A stretch of DNA of 64,000 nt. It comes from Bisporella sp. PMI_857. Lineage: Eukaryota > Ascomycota > Leotiomycetes > Helotiales > Helotiaceae. Shown one piece after another: positions 44,404 through 56,368 of this stretch. Position numbers and translations under genes: made by a program. Position 1 is the first letter of the stretch. Every line of letters starts with the position of its first letter. The notes under the pieces are model-generated. The model did not search any database. It worked only from the letters and a program-made list of their open reading frames with translations, and was not told the DNA's origin. The DNA is taken from contig JAJSPD010000125.1 of the NCBI GenBank assembly GCA_021307315.1, forward strand, positions 1-64,000, given 5' to 3'.

Positions 44404-46906
44404 ATGGAACAAGATCCGCCGGAAGAAGCAGAGTCTACCCTGCTGGACGACGAGCACCCCTCTACTAGTAATAGACCAGTTGTTAGCAGACCAGGCGACA
44501 ATCATAGCCAGCGATCGCGAAGATCAAAACAGGCATCCTATGATCCAAGTCAACGGAGCGAGTGGGAGGGGCATGATTCTTTCAATGTTCGTTATCAACA
44601 GCGAGGGCTAGGTAAATGCCATCACTTTTCCAATGTGGTAGCTCAGCTAATGGCAAGGTAAGCAGAAAACTATGAAGATGAATATCAACCCACTACTACC
44701 ACGACTACGACGACAGCAGTTCCAGTGAGCTCTTTGGCGGCCTATGCCCCTCCAGACAGCTATGCTCCTAATGAACTAGAATCTAGCTTCTATCCCTACC
44801 TGCCTGCCACTTTAGACAGCATCACTGCGGGCGTCGCTAACTACAATCTCAACACCTCTTTTAGTACACAAGCAAATCTCCAGGTACAGACCAAAGGACT
44901 AACTGTTGATGAAGAACGACTTGATTCTCGTACTCTACTATCAAGTCCTCTTTCCAAAACATACTCTGACGAGTAACAGATTATAAGGTTCACGCATCGT
45001 GGCAGTTCAAGGTGGGCAAGGTGGGCTGGCTCCTACCTATTGCCCTTTCCTCATTGCTAACTAGTTTAGGTTTTCAAGGTTTTGTGGGCAGAGCCGAGAG
45101 GTGCAGGTGGCGCGAGCATGACGAGTTCATTAGGAGACAAGTCACTTGAGAAGGAGAGTATACATTCTATCAGAAGATTCATCATCGTCAAATCCATGAC
45201 CGGTCACTGTGTATGCCTGCAAGTTGTTCCATGATCATATCCTTTTATGGCCATTTAATAATGCCCCGAACAGTCCCATCATGACATACGGAAGGCGGGG
45301 CACCGCGAAAAAAGGTGTGAATGCAGCTACTCATACAATCATCTACTCAGGTAACACACCCGCACCCTTAAGTGGGGAGCATTTGACACGGCGGCCCATA
45401 CGGATAACCCCATTTGGTCCGCAGCATAAATTGGATACGGCCTCCAGACTGAATTATGCTAAGGTCTATACCATTGAATTTAATATCAAAGTATATTTCG
45501 TAGGCGTGATTCACGATGACTCCAAAGACCGACTTCTGAAAGACTTCGCCGAAGTCCAAGGCCTACAGCTCGCTCCCGAATATCATTCGAACAATGAACC
45601 TCCCTCTCAACCTACACATAAAATGCTTGATTCCGGTATGAGTATTAAATTCAAAATTTTACAGGCTATGCTTACAGATATTTGCAGCTTACCAGATGGC
45701 AAGTCGGAAATTTTTCAAGAAAGGCCGAGTTTTTTCGACCCCTCATCCAGAAGTTGCAGGGCCTTCCACCACAGAAAGCAATGAGATCACCTTGGACCCT
45801 TACCACAACAAGCTGCATACTAAGATTCGGCGATTCATAGTCGTTCGAGACATGTCCTCTCATTGTCTCTGTGTGCCGGTTAATACCTATGGGGGCAGAG
45901 AGAACTATACTGCAAAACCCCAAGACCAGCGTCAGCTTTTCCCCGCTGTCGGTAATTGGGACAAGTCAAGGATTGCTAAGAAAGAGCTGCCACTCGTAGT
46001 CGAGGCTTCCGGTGCGGACGTTGACTACAGTCTGGCCTCGGTTGACTTCACAAGAATCCTCACTATTAAACATTATGCTCTTGTTAAGAAAATTGGGAGG
46101 ATTGATAAACTTGGTCTACCACTTCTCGAGGAATGTTTTCGGAACGCTTTAGGCATGCCCTTAGAGTTGGATGATACCAATGTAAGTCAATTCTGGAAGC
46201 AAATATTTATCATTCTCGCTATCAAGCTTCAATTCTCCGCCTTGGCACAAGCAGCTGACATTGTACCCCAAAGCCAGCCTTTGTGTCTATGTTCTCCCCA
46301 ACACACCTCAAGTGGTATGGCTTAATTGCAGGTGTTCGAGGGGATTATGAAGAGAATTTCATTTCGAGAAATGTGGTCGATCGCCTTCGCCTTCGATTCG
46401 CTTCTGAAGCAGAACGGCAGTGGGCGGATGGAGTTGAAAGGCCGTCTGTGACTGCCACTTTCACGGTCGCCAGAGATCAAGTTTCGCAGTTGTGTCTATT
46501 TCACGTCGTCGATAGCTTGGACTACGATGTATGCTTCGGGCGAGCATTCGTTGAGGAGCATAGCGACCGATATACCCAGCTTTACAATATGATGTACCCA
46601 TCCGGTGGTCTATATTCAAATCAACTAGCAAGTCCCGAACGCTCAACTCATGGTTTTATGCTCTCGCCACCCTCCCATTCGCTCATGCTGGCTGGAAATT
46701 CAAACGATCTGTCAGAATATATTACACCGTCTTGGCAACCACAAAATTCTGGAGCCTACTACGAAGATGTCCCTCCTGGGGAAGACATTTCTACAGAAGA
46801 AGCCCGTGCCGAAGAACATTGGCAAGAAGTAAATCATCGTAACCATGCTCACAAAGGGAAGGGATCAGCCTCGCCTGCTCAATACGGTGGTATTTATGAT
46901 GGATAA
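44404..46906 (+). CDS. tandem DUF6590-like protein with a retropepsin-like C-terminal segment
   Basis: Exons that keep frame are 44404-44611, 44666-44929, 44980-45020, 45070-45218, 45274-45635 and 45688-46181. The fourth intron starts GCAAGT and ends CAG (GC-AG type). After an acidic, Ser-rich N-terminus, two DUF6590-type domains follow. The first runs WQFKVGK, VFKVLWAEP, IRRFIIVKSM, TYGRRGTAKKGV, RLNYAKVYTIE. The second runs FFKKGRVF, IRRFIVVRDM, NTYGG, VDYSLASVDF. A later segment (46283-46906, YEENFISRNVVDRL and VVDSLDYDVCFGRAF) resembles retropepsin-like folds, but the usual D-[ST]-G is not seen. The join after 46181 is unresolved and could hide a frameshift. Function is unknown. Confidence 0.7.
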
Positions 46907-48441
46907 TTAAGCTCAGACGATATAGAGGTGCTCGAGGCTGAATCAAGGCTTTCCATACTATATATAGCGTGGCAAGGAGCAGAAACAAGGCTCCAAACTA
47001 TCACCTTTCCAGCACTGGAGTTCTTGGATCCGTATCTCTGTATGGTGCCAGAGTCATATCACAAATCGTCCCGAGTACAGAACGCAGCGATGATAGTATA
47101 TCACCGCCATCGTGGCTGGGCAAATGGCAATGTTTATCGACCGTTCTTTCCTGGATAAAATATCCGCAGGATGCAGTAGTCTGCAGTTTTTGGGCTGAAT
47201 GTCACCTCTTTTTTTGGTGGATTATTCTGGCTGTCCTGGACATAAAAAAAACTGAGGCAAGTTTACGGCCTTGCTCTGGAATTTGCAGGTGGTAGGTCGC
47301 CGGCCACTGTGAACTACTTAAAGCTACAGCCCGAAAAGTACTACAAAAAGAATCTTCTGCAAGTCAAGGATCGCTAGCCTGGGTGTAACTAGGATTGGAA
47401 TTCATTTTTGACACAGGCATTCAAATTTGTGGGTTGTGTGTACTTAAATCCTCCTAGTCTCTTAAGTGTTGGCTTTCGCCGCGAAAGCTGATTTCTCTAT
47501 CCATCCTACGCTAGATGTAAGGAGATGGCCAACGAGTGAGCATAATTTCAAGACTTCTTCAGAAAGACCTTGATGCAAAACGCTCCGGCCTGGTGTATTA
47601 CAGATAATTAATATATCGAAATAGCTGATACCTCATGGCATAATTTGTTCCACCTGATCTTAATCATCACCGACCGACCGTAGATTATATTTCTACGGAG
47701 CCCCGATGGTTTTAACAGCTTCCCATGCGGCGAGTCTCTAGGCGGTCAAATTGCTCAGCCGAACGTCTACAATGCATGCACGGAGAATTGCAAATGCAGT
47801 CCACCGGAAGTCCTCAAGTTACTTCGCCTAGATAGCTACAGCCACTCCAGCGGATCCTGTTGCGTGGGCCTGTGGTTGGTTTACAACAGTGTCACAAGCC
47901 TCGCATGCTGTTTGTATCAATATTTACCAGTATAGATTAGTTACTGAATGGAGGATGGGTCATGTGACGAAGTCACATGACTTATGGATGAGGATATGCC
48001 TCATCCCTTGATTCATCCTTCAACAATCAGATCACATTGAACCCAACAGGCAACTGCGTAGCAATTACGTGGTGTTGCCACGGGTAGAGTGATCCGACAC
48101 ATGCCAATGGGGCTGACTATTGCAGCCCGATACATTTAACCAGTCACAGCTCCTTCGGTCATTCCTGCCCAAGGCTCCCTACGGCCAATCCGGGCGTTTT
48201 TTGAAGCGGCCCAGCAGCACTCTCTTTATCCATTATTTGCACACTAGAGATATATGCCTCGTAGCCGCCAAGGTGTTGCAATGGAGTATTTGATAGAAAT
48301 GCATACTTGTTCCAGTTATTTCCTCCCCATGCCATAGTTACATGGCCAGACAATGCATTTGCATTCGGGCCAAGATAGTTTGTCTTGATTATACCAGTGA
48401 ATGCTCCCAGCCCTGTTCTGCATTATTATTTTCGATTTGCA
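46907..48441. other. intergenic
   Basis: Small frames only, with no recognised feature. An inverted-looking GTCATGTGACGAAGTCACATGAC motif occurs at about 47959-47981 (short palindrome around CGAAG). Confidence 0.45.
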
Positions 48442-51284
48442 ATGTCTGGCTTAGGCGAGGTTGCGGCGGTCGCCCAACTTGTCGGGATGGTTTTCAAAGG
48501 TGTTTCCATCTTGGCTGAGATAAGGGCTAATATGAAGGATGGGCCTGGGTCCATTCAAGAAGGAGAGATGAAGATACAACGCGTTCTCAAGTTGATCGCG
48601 GAAATTGAGTATGGGCAAGCGGACAACGCCTTAGTGAAAGCGTTTACCAGCCGTCTCCAACAAGATGTACTCTTGCTAAAAGAGAAGTTGAAAGGATTGT
48701 CGATTAATGCTGAAGATGGGATGCTGGTCCGTTTGGGGAAGTCGATCAAGCAAAAGTGTAAAGAAAAGGATGTGTTGAAGGTAGAAAAGAGGCTTGAGCA
48801 GGAGATGGCGATGGTGAACACTTGTCAAGGCGCCATGGCAAATGCAATGATCAAGGACATTCATAGCCTTATCATTCCCAAGGAACTGGTGAGAGACATC
48901 CAAAGTTCTCGAGAAGTCGATTCAATTTCCAAACCGTCCATTACAAGAAGAAAAAAGTAGTCTGATATGATGTTAGCAATTAGCAACGAGCACCTTGCAG
49001 ATAGGACCTGCACGATCCAACATCCTCACAACCGGATCTACTAATGAGTCATTGTTTGTTGGGCGAGTAACATTGATGGAGTCTCTCCAGTCGAAACTTG
49101 AAGTCGATGGAGTACACACTCGTGCGGCCTTATGCGGCCTCCCAAGTGTTGGGTAAATGACCCCAGAGCCACGCAACTTCACACGCTCAAGTATGGCAAT
49201 GAAGAAAGCTGACTTGTGTTAACAGTAAGTCAAGTGCTGCACGGGAATACGCACGTCAATATGGAACGAGATATCCAAATGCTGTAGTGTGGGCAGTGAA
49301 TGCCGAAACATATTCTTCATTTCAGCGCGACCTATACGAAATGGGAATACCAAGCTCTGGAAATACGTATCCATTTCCTGAAAATATCCATGGCAGGCTC
49401 AGTAGTCGAAGCCTTGCCAGGTGGCTTATGGTCTTGGAGAATGCGAACGACTGGAATCTGCTCGTTGGGCCTGGTAGCATTTTGCAACATATCCCGAGGT
49501 CTTCCAACGGAAGTGTTCTCTTCATCACGAGAGACAAATACGTAGCAAGACGACTTGTAAGTACCACGAACATCGAAACACTCGATTGTTTCAATAAACC
49601 CGAGGCAGAGGAATTGTTGCGCTCGATAATTGGAAAACCAAACCTCGCCAGTGAAGATGCTGCCAGTGTGGATGAACTTCTGAAGATACTAAGTTATCAG
49701 CCATGCCTAATTCTTAGTGCAGCTTCATTCATGTCCGCAAACTCTATTTCGATAAGAGCATATATTCAAGAGTACTGCAAAGACGAGAATGTAATGACCG
49801 ATCATCTCTGCAACGTGCAAGACTTCGTCACATCTCGATTTTCAACCGCCGAAAGTAAAATTAGCCTGGCATCATGGTACGACGATTTGATTGGCCTATT
49901 TGAGCACATTCGAAAAACTGAACCTCGTGCGGCAGATCTTCTATGCTTTATGGCATGCCTTGCAATGGAGCGGATACCCAAAACTCTCCTATCGTCGAAA
50001 CCTTTACCTACGCTCGAGAGCGATATATCCAAGGCTCTCAGGGTCCTCACAAGGCATTGTCTCGTTATTGGAGATGAAGACTTTCTGCTCTTTAGCGTCC
50101 CTCAGATGGTTCGTTTGGCAGCACGGCGATGGCTGACGGAACACCGATGCTTGGACTTTTGGGTCAATGCTGCGTTTTGCTCGGTCTATCAGAGATTCCC
50201 CGAAGTCAATTCTGAAAAGGAGACTCTTGAAAGGTGCAACGCGTATTTTGTTCACGCAGAAGAGGTTCTTCGACGCAGAGAGCTTGCTCGTGAGAGGTTG
50301 GATGACGAGGCTACACTTGCTATCCGCTGCTCGGAATATCTTCGCGTAAAGGGCCATTTCAGCCGTGCTGTTGAGTTTGCAACAGACGCAAACATGTGGA
50401 ATAGAAATAGATTCGGTGCTACCGGCGAGAAGACGTTGACCTGTCTCGGAAAATTGGCAGCGTTGCTTCGAGAACAAGGAATTTTCATCAAGGCAAGAGA
50501 AATTGACGAGAGAATCCTAGGCCAGCGGATTCGAGTCCAAGGACCGAGACATCTTGCTACAATGGTCGCCATGAATGGACTTGCCTCTGCATTCCACGGT
50601 TTAGGCTGGTACAAGAAAGCCGCGAAAATGCACAACCACATCTTCCGGGTGAGAAAATCTGTCTTGGGACCTGGGAGTCCGGAAACATTGGCAAGTATGG
50701 CAAATCTATGCCGATCTCTGGCATCACTTGGGGTACTCAACCCAGCTGAGAAGATTGCAAAGAAAGTAGTCCTCCTAAAGAGCAAACTCTATGGCCCTGA
50801 ACATCCGAGTACCATCATCAGCATGCAAACCCTTGGAGGTATCTTCCGACGAAGGGGGAAATATATAGAGGCGGAGCATCTTTTCAAGGCTGTGTTGAAA
50901 ACTAGAAAAATTTCGCACGGAGATGACATGCATCCCGAAGTCCTCCTTGCCATGGGGAACATGGTTGCAGTCTTGGAGGATCGGGGGAAGTTCCAAGACG
51001 CCAAGACCCTCGCTGAAGAAGTGCTGTCTGCGAGCGCCGAAAAGCTCGGGCCCAAGCATCCGAACACAATTAGACATGCAAACAACCTGTCAGAGATCCT
51101 AATACATCTGAAGGACTTCGAAGAGGCTGAGAGGCTGAAGAGGCAAGTTCTGAGAGACCGGCAAGCAATCCTCGGTCGTTCACATCCTGACACTCTATAT
51201 ACTGAAGATGGCTTGAAGTACTTGCTCGGCATAAAATACCCAGAATGGCAACACAGCCCTATGGTCCTTCTCCTAGCCGGTTAA
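48442..51284 (+). CDS. NB-ARC-TPR NLR-type receptor with helical N-terminal domain
   Basis: Three exons, 48442-48888, 49001-49152 and 49226-51284, encode about 885 aa. Intron 1 is GTGAGA..TTGCAG (112 bp, phase 0) and intron 2 is GTAAAT..CTGAC..AACAG (73 bp, phase 2). Intron 2 splits a glycine codon of the P-loop, which reads GLPSVGKSS after splicing. The N-terminal about 150 residues (MSGLGEVAAVAQLVG) are helical and SesA/fungal STAND-N-like. The Walker B region reads WLMVLENAND, with Glu where the family usually has Asp, so hydrolysis may be altered. An RNBS-B-like LFITRD follows. The C-terminus has six full kinesin-light-chain-type TPRs of about 42 aa and a partial seventh (KHPNTIRHANNLSEIL). 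Role inferred: cytosolic sensor of the fungal NLR type. Confidence 0.9.
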
Positions 51285-52659
51285 GTATCTGAATGTATTG
51301 GGTTAAGGGATACGAACATGTCATAATATCCCTATAGCCTCTCCAGAAAAAACCAACCTGGACGATTTCCGGGCACCACTGGAAGGCTAGACTCATATTA
51401 AGTACTCTGCCAATCTTGGCGTCAAAATTTGGCAAACGGAATCCACCTGCCTGACCAGAGAGCAGAGGTTTTCGGGTCTTTGGGCTAGAGAAGTTGCTGA
51501 TGCAGCTCGAGTGAGCGTAAGGATTATATTGGCCTAAAGTAAAAAATGAGACAAGACGATGCACTTGCTCAGAAATGAGCATACTTTAGTGAGTGAGTCG
51601 GAATTTTGAAGGGCTATCCCTGAACTAAATGATAAGGACCTGGCTTGATGTACGAGGCTTATCTAGCACTTTATCAAATGAGTGTGAGTTTGAGATCACT
51701 GCACCGATTCTCATCAATAATGAGAGCGGTTCGACATTTCGCGTGGAAGCTCTAGAGGGAGATAAGATAGTTGAGGGGGAAAGCTTTGGCAACAAGCTCC
51801 TCGCGTTGGCACAGCCGCATCCGTAGCTCGCATGCAACTTTTATTTTGAGTCGGCTTCAGTTTCCAAGGTATTTGTACTTATAATCATGCAGAGCCCGTT
51901 GCCTCCAACATAGCCTCGTCTCTGAGCCTATTAAGGTATCACGACAGTATCTGTTCTCGCTCCCCTGTCACACTTATTACTGTAGATGCGACTACCGATA
52001 TGACAGCTAGATATAAATATACATTCAAGCATCCAAGAACAAACTTTTCTGCGGTTCCCTAATCTCGGCCCATCATCAGGGGTGATCTATTCGTAGAATG
52101 AGTTGACATCAAAGGCGTTGTGGCTTAGCGGAGCCTCGAGCATACCTAAAGTGGTCATGGGGAATGCTAGTAGCCGAGGCTCGGTTAGTTATCCTTATAC
52201 AACTAGTGCGCTTGGCGCGTTTTGGCTTCCCCTCATTTTGTCTTTTACAAGCGTGTATTCTACAACAGTCTTAAATCACTTCGCTCACCCGATTGACTAT
52301 TCTACAGCTCTGGTTTACTCCGTGACATCAGTATAACCACATCCCGGATGCTCTAATACCCGTCAAGCATGTGCGCACGCCAAATGAAAAAAGACACCAA
52401 TGTTACACCAAAAGAATAGCCTGCTTGTACTTCGCCCCTGTAGGATCTTGAGAATTGCGGCGCAAAACCTAAATTCTGAGCAGAGTCTCTTTGTTAAGAA
52501 TCACTTTCCAGATGCCTACCAAAACTGCAATTTGGCAAGTGCCTCGTGAAATATATAACCACCAGTGTCTTCCGTTAAAATAATTTCAATTTTTATCTAC
52601 AACAAAATTATTCTGCTCTTCCTCCTTCTTTATCAAGATTTACATTACATCTTTCTATC
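51285..52659. other. intergenic
   Basis: A 65-codon plus-strand frame (51629-51826) and a 77-codon frame (52103-52336) are open but unsupported. A TATA-like ATATATAA at 52551-52558 lies about 105 bp upstream of the next start and may be the promoter of the secreted-protein gene. Confidence 0.45.
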
Positions 52660-53175
52660 ATGCGTTTCTCAATACCCCAGGTGCTCGCTATCGTGGCAGC
52701 ATACTCTTCTACCGTATCTGCTGGTCAGGTCAATGCTTTGGCAATAAACTTGCAAAACCGCGACGCAAAGCCGGACGCCGGAGAAGCTGAAGCAAAGTTT
52801 GGCCTTGGCGGGGGTATACACAACGAGGAAGCTTTACGGCACGAATTCTCTGGCCACAAAAAAGATCTTGCGGCCCGCGAGCCTGAAGCTAAAGCCTTCA
52901 ACGGGTTCTACTACGGCAGTCAGCAGCATTCCGAGCATTCCGAAGGGATACGCGCCCGCTATCACGAGCAAGAACACGAGCACCACAGCTACAAGGAATT
53001 CGTTCGTAGCGAACCTGCAAAGAAGGACCCTGCAAAAAAGGACTCTGAACCCAAGGAAAAAGCGATTAGGGACAAGCACAGAGTACCGGGCTCCATTGGA
53101 TACGCTCAGGATCCCGGCAGAGTTTTCAAAGGCGCGAACATGGCCGGCAAAATGGGCTCATCCAAGCCCAAATAA
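52660..53175 (+). CDS. small secreted protein, cysteine-free, His/Lys-rich
   Basis: Single exon, 171 aa. A clear signal peptide occupies residues 1-21 (VLAIVAAYSSTVSA, predicted cleavage after VSA). The mature part has no cysteine and is very hydrophilic. It has a Glu/Ala region, a His-rich stretch (HEQEHEHHSY), a repeated PAKKD unit and a basic C-terminus (GKMGSSKPK). No enzymatic domain is recognised. Size, secretion signal and location in repeat-rich DNA are effector-like, but lack of cysteines and low complexity also fit a cell-wall or stress protein. The stop lies 55 bp from the LTR-like insertion. Confidence 0.75.
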   Translation: MRFSIPQVLAIVAAYSSTVSAGQVNALAINLQNRDAKPDAGEAEAKFGLGGGIHNEEALRHEFSGHKKDLAAREPEAKAFNGFYYGSQQHSEHSEGIRARYHEQEHEHHSYKEFVRSEPAKKDPAKKDSEPKEKAIRDKHRVPGSIGYAQDPGRVFKGANMAGKMGSSKPK

Positions 53176-53230
53176 CTAAGTAGGACTAACCGACGCGGTT
53201 GGCAGCCTTATCATTATTAGCGACCGCATA

Positions 53231-53483
53231 ATCTACCGCGTCGATGTCACGGCCCTGGCCCTATCTCGCTTAGAGCCCCTTAGGCTCGGCACCACAGGGC
53301 TTCGCTTACACTGGCCCCTGGCCAGCCTCCTGTATATAAAGCGCTGCTTTCCTTCCCTTCTTCCGTCTGTAGCTTGTTCTCTTCGTTATAACAATTGACA
53401 GCCGTTCACACCTTTGAGTCCTTCTCCCTGATACACGGACCGAGATCCCTGTTCGCCTTGGGTTGTTACAATCTACCGCGTCG
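53231..53483. repeat. 13-bp direct repeats flanking the LTR-like element
   Basis: ATCTACCGCGTCG occurs at 53231-53243 and 53471-53483, directly bordering the 226-bp element (one extra base on the left). A related inverted copy, CCGACGCGGT, lies at about 53190-53199. Thirteen bases is longer than the 4-6 bp that LTR integrases normally leave. Confidence 0.85.
53245..53470 (-). mobile_element. solo LTR-like element, 226 bp
   Basis: Read on the minus strand it starts TGTAACAACCC and ends GGGCCGTGACA. It contains TTTATATACAGG (TATA-like), and aligns with 147-390 and 5293-5463. No internal element region accompanies it. It lies just downstream of the secreted-protein gene and could supply or disturb regulatory sequence. 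Confidence 0.85.
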
Positions 53484-54424
53484 GAGATATATACTATTAC
53501 ATGTTAGCGTTATATTTTTTTCATTTGGAGTTCAAGGCGTTAGGGGGTTAGCTCGTACTTGAAATATTTAAAAAGTGGTTTCCAGAGTCTTTTTAGTTCT
53601 ATAGAAAGCTCAATGTTCGTATGCACACAACCAGGCTCACGTGAATCACATACCACGCGACGCTCGAACTACATGGATGTATTATAGCTTTTGTATGTAG
53701 CATTAGAACCACCATCAAAAACAAGTCACCACCTACAACAAGCATACTAGCACTGCGCATATCGCGGTGCTACGCGCCCAGTAGGCACCGACTTGAGCAA
53801 TTACAAGCTATTATAAACAAGTATGACTCAACGAGAGTAATACAAACATGTTCCGTAGGTTGGTAAGTCGGGGCAGAAGTAGGGAGGCACGTATGTAAGA
53901 TCCCAATAACTGGTATGCTAGAAAGAATACTATTTGAGTTGAGCATGAAGCTCCTATCCTAAGAACTTCTATCAAACTTTATAGAACCTTCGTAGCTTGG
54001 ATCATAGGATCACCCTCAACCTATCCCTTCCAAGCTTTCTTTTCTCTCCTTAGCTTTAGATTCTCAGTAGTAGCTATACAGTCGAATAATATTACCTTTG
54101 CCCCGCATTGAAATCACCTTGGCTGAGCTCGTGACACTCGACAAGAGGGCAAATGTACGAAAGCATTATAAGAAATACCCAGCAGGTAGCTTGCCAGAAG
54201 AAATGGGGGGACTAAAGCGCAAGCTAAGAGAAGCGAGTGTTTTATTGAGCGCTGCAGGCTCCGCTGTAGAAATCTTGGGATTCTATGGTCTATTACTACT
54301 ATAGACTAAGTTAAATAAAAGTATGCAACATTGCACGCTCCCTCAGACCCATATTGTGACACGCTATGACGGAAAATTGTACTGTAGAGAATTCAGATCG
54401 TAAGACGAACAAACGGATGTAGCA
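53484..54424. other. intergenic
   Basis: A 68-codon plus-strand frame (54098-54304) is open without a recognisable motif. No other feature is seen. Confidence 0.45.
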
Positions 54425-56310
54425 CTATGAGTTAGATCGTAGCAGCTTGACGACAGTCTCGTGCCGGTTCATGAGGGCCCACCCCAGCGGCATCTGGCCA
54501 AGCTTGTCCTTAGACTTCCGATCAGCGCCCTTCTCGAGCAGCGCCTTAACGATCGCTTCGTGCCCATTCGATGCAGCCCACGACAGCGACGTCCGGCCAT
54601 TGTCATCTTCAGACTCTCGCTCAGCGCCGCTCTCTAGCAGCGCTTTGACGACCGCTGCGTGTCCGTTGTTTGCAGCTCGTGATAACGGCGTCCAGCCACC
54701 TTTCATTTTAGACTCTAAATCAGCGCCGCTCTCAAGCAGTACTTTAACTACCGCTTCGTGTCCGTTTGACGCAGCCAACAACAACGGCGTCCGGCCATTG
54801 TTATCTTTGGACTCTCGATCAGCGCCGCTCTCAAGCAGCACCTTAACGGCTGTTTCGTGCCCGTTCAATGCAGCCAACAACAACGGCGTTACACTATTGT
54901 CATCTTTAGACTCTCGCTCAGCGCCGCTCTCAAGCAGCATTTTAACAACTGTGTCGTGCCCACTAAACGCAGCCAACAACAACGGCGTTGCGCTATTGTT
55001 ATCTTTGGACTCTTGCTTAGCGCCGCTTTCGAGCAGCACTTTGACGACCGCTGCATGTCCGTTGCCTGCAGCTTGTGATAACGGCGTCCAGCCACTTTTG
55101 GTTCTTGACTCCAGATTAGCGCCATTCTCAAGCAGTACTTTGGCGACTTTTTCGTGCCCGTTTGATGCAGCCAACGACAGCGGCGTTGCGCTATTGTCAT
55201 CTTTGGACTCTCGTTCAGCACCACTCTCAAGAAGCATTTTAACAACCGCTTCGTACCCGTTTAGTGCAGCCCACAACAGCGGCGTTACCTTATTGTCATC
55301 TTCGGACTCTCGCTCAGCGCCGCTCTCAAGCAGCATTTTAACGACCGTTGCGTGTCCGTTGTTTGCAGCTCGTGATAACGGTGTCCAGCCACCTTTCATT
55401 TTCGACTCTAAATTGGCGCCGCTCTCAAGCAGTACTTTAGCGACCGCTTCGTGCCCGTTCGATGCAGCCAACGACAGCGGCGTTGCACCATTATCATCTT
55501 TAGACTCTCGATCAGCGCCGCTCTCAAGCAGCACCTTAACGACTGCTTCGTGCCCACTAAATGCGGCCCAAAACAACGGCGTTGCGCCATTGTTATCTTT
55601 AGACTCTCGCTCAGCGCCGCTTTCGAGCAACATTTTGACAACCGCTGCATGTCCGTTGTTTGCAGCTCGTGATAACGGCGTCCAGCCACCTTTCATTTTA
55701 GACTCTAAATCAGCGCCGCTCTCAAGCAGCACTTTAGCGACCGTTTTGTGCCCGTTCGATGCAGCCAATGACAGCGGCGTTGCGCCATTGTCATCTTTGG
55801 ACTCTCGCTCAGCGCCGCTCTCGAGCAGCACTTTGACAACTGTTTTGTGCCCATTCAATGCAGCCAACAACAGCGGTGTTACGCTATTGTCATCTTTGGA
55901 CTCTCGATCAGCGCCGCTCTCAAGAAGTATTTTAACAACCGCTTCGTGCCCACTAAATGCAGCCCACAACAGCGGCGTTGCGCTATTGTTATCTTTGGAC
56001 TCTTGTTTAGCGCCGCTCTCAAGTAGCATTTTGACGACCGTTGTATGTCCGTTGTTTGCAGCTCGTGATAACGGCGTCCAGCCACCTTTCATTTTCGACT
56101 CTAAATCAACGCCGCTCTCAAGCAGTGCTTTAACTACCGCTTCGTGTCCGTTTGACGCAGCCAACGACAGCGGCGTTGCGCCACTGTCATTTTTAGACTC
56201 TCGCTCAGCGCCGCTCTCGAGCAGCACTTTAACGACTGTTTCGTGCCCGTTTAATGCAGCCAACAACAGCGGCGTTACGCTATTATCATTTTTGGACTCT
56301 CGCTTAGCGC
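54425..56310 (-). pseudogene. ankyrin-repeat 3' part of the HET-ANK gene, cut off by the hAT insertion
   Basis: The minus-strand frame is open from the transposon junction (56310) to a stop at 54425-54427. It holds 19 ankyrin repeats of 33 aa (TPLSLAASNGHE and TPLSRAANNGHA types) and a short tail (ETVVKLLRSNS). Repeats are nearly identical in DNA and recur in a higher-order pattern of SLAASNGH, SRAANNGH and WAAFSGH types. There is no start codon of its own at the junction. It continues, in the same frame and at the same repeat position, the ankyrin array that ends at 59829 on the other side of the transposon. Confidence 0.9.
56303..56310. repeat. 8-bp target-site duplication of the hAT element (left)
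   Basis: CTTAGCGC at 56303-56310 is repeated exactly at 59821-59828. An 8-bp duplication is the hallmark of hAT transposition. Confidence 0.95.
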
Positions 56311-56326
56311 CAGCGTAAAAAATGAG

Positions 56327-56368
56327 TTGAGTTGAGTTGAGTAGCTATAGCTACTCAACTCAACTCAA
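56327..56368. repeat. 42-bp perfect palindrome in the left subterminal region of the hAT
   Basis: Two 21-bp arms meet at AGCTA|TAGCT and consist of TTGAG/CTCAA repeats. The structure is part of the subterminal repeat set and could extrude as a cruciform or bind transposase. Confidence 0.9.

Noticed and set aside
53245..53470. SINE identity for the 226-bp element
   Set aside because: No RNA polymerase III A/B boxes or 3' tail was recognised and the ends are TGT..ACA. The LTR reading is kept despite the 13-bp duplication.
54447..56318. Long plus-strand open frame (over 600 codons) opposite the ankyrin repeats
   Set aside because: It is the antisense shadow of 99-bp ankyrin repeats, Ser/Leu-rich and without any domain. 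The minus strand carries the clear ankyrin consensus.
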